Of a DNA stretch of 64,000 bases, positions 63,527 through 64,000 are shown piece by piece. The stretch spans positions 2,009,772 to 2,073,771 of the forward strand of contig NZ_WTYS01000001.1 in the NCBI RefSeq assembly GCF_009827545.1, written 5' to 3'. Numbering within the stretch: the stretch's first letter is position 1; each line of letters starts with the position of its first letter. A program made the translations under genes and the position numbers. Below the pieces are notes generated by a model, which searched no databases, was not told the DNA's origin, and saw only the letters and a program-made list of their open reading frames with translations. This stretch comes from Pontixanthobacter gangjinensis (GTDB lineage: Bacteria; Pseudomonadota; Alphaproteobacteria; Sphingomonadales; Sphingomonadaceae).

Positions 63527-63595
63527 ACCTTTCTGGTTCATGTCTGTAATTTGACTAAAGCCTTCGGGCGCTGGCCACTTTTTGGTTCGGTTCCT

Positions 63596-64000
63596 TCACC
63601 TTCGGACGTATAGCCCATCAAATTGCAAAAGCCGTCCGGATTCCGGATCACGAAAATCTGGCATCAGATTCCACAATTCAAACCCGGAATCGGTCAACAT
63701 CCGGTGCAGTTCGTCCCACAATGCCTGGCCTTCATAAAGCGGCCCGGTAGATAATTCGATCAACACCCCGCGGCACAGAGGTAGAACTTCTGAGGCGCCG
63801 CGTAGGACATCAGCCTCATACCCTTGCGTGTCTATTTTCAGCAAGACGCCCTGATCTAACATCGGGCATGCGCCGCCAAATTGCGCGTCGAGCGTGGTCA
63901 ACGGTGCCTCTTCCATACCGACATAGGCAGATCGCGGAGCCGCTTTTTCATGGATTTCAAGCATTGGCCGGACCGAAGAGGATACCGAATTCCCCGCAAC
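63596..64000 (-). CDS. FkbM-family methyltransferase, 5' part beyond window
   Basis: This is the C-terminal part of an SAM-dependent FkbM-type methyltransferase. The frame is open to the right edge. An internal ATG lies at 63964, but the upstream codons (GNSVSSSVRPMLEIHE) match the family, so the real start is outside. Recognisable stretches are LDQGVLLKIDTQGYEADVLRGA and IELSTGPLYEGQ. The substrate is unknown; many members methylate glycans. Confidence 0.88.
   Translation of the reverse strand, partial: VAGNSVSSSVRPMLEIHEKAAPRSAYVGMEEAPLTTLDAQFGGACPMLDQGVLLKIDTQGYEADVLRGASEVLPLCRGVLIELSTGPLYEGQALWDELHRMLTDSGFELWNLMPDFRDPESGRLLQFDGLYVRR

Overview
The window looks like a chromosomal segment of an alphaproteobacterium of the order Sphingomonadales, most likely the Erythrobacteraceae. 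This is inferred from several features: the regulatory module of the XrtA/PEP-CTERM exopolysaccharide system, an isocitrate lyase paired with a short-chain acyl-CoA type regulator, the tkt-gap-pgk-aldolase cluster, and the zapA-6S RNA-FTHFS order. No rRNA or other species marker is present, so genus is not called.

Layout. 1-4243: NSS-family transporter (cut by the left edge), panB, a DUF475 membrane protein and a bile-acid-symporter-like permease. 4292-10935: a translationally coupled operon of sugar transferase, PrsK kinase, PrsR sigma-54 regulator and PrsT-like TPR lipoprotein. 11060-14798: small membrane protein, ScfR/RamB-type regulator divergent from aceA, then a 57-residue downstream gene. 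14976-22763: secreted proteins, an M20 amidohydrolase, an SLC13 permease, tRNA-Leu, efp with an inositol monophosphatase gene, an M23 peptidase and thiE. 22847-28712: central carbon cluster (tkt, gap, pgk, a 2OG-Fe(II) oxygenase-like gene, class I aldolase). 28964-31049: zapA, 6S RNA, FTHFS, a DUF2842 protein and tRNA-Asp. 31257-38674: a secreted protein, branched-chain 2-oxoacid dehydrogenase E1 alpha/E1 beta/E2, thyA, a YqaE/Pmp3 peptide, a DUF3429 protein and an ABC1/UbiB kinase. 38681-54053: a VIT/vWA protein, a DUF885 peptidase, a low-molecular-weight phosphatase, a porin, recG, sdhE, mfd, a GGDEF/EAL protein and NAD kinase.

54137-63526 is accessory DNA. A tRNA-Asn gene ends in a 19-bp core (54193-54211) that recurs exactly at 63508-63526, next to a tyrosine integrase. 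The roughly 9.3-kb element between carries AlpA, a run of short overlapping genes, a RepA-like ATPase, an HNH endonuclease, an HK97-type major capsid gene and one or two late genes. I see no terminase, portal, protease or tail gene. It is best read as a capsid-encoding, PICI-like satellite or a strongly reduced prophage. Its most unusual features are an array of short hairpins with an identical GGA triloop in the leader of the capsid gene, and G-rich iteron-like repeats plus a long inverted repeat between the ATPase and HNH genes (candidate origin or cos). Three plus-strand genes near the left end look like cargo. Beyond the right end an FkbM methyltransferase gene runs off the window.
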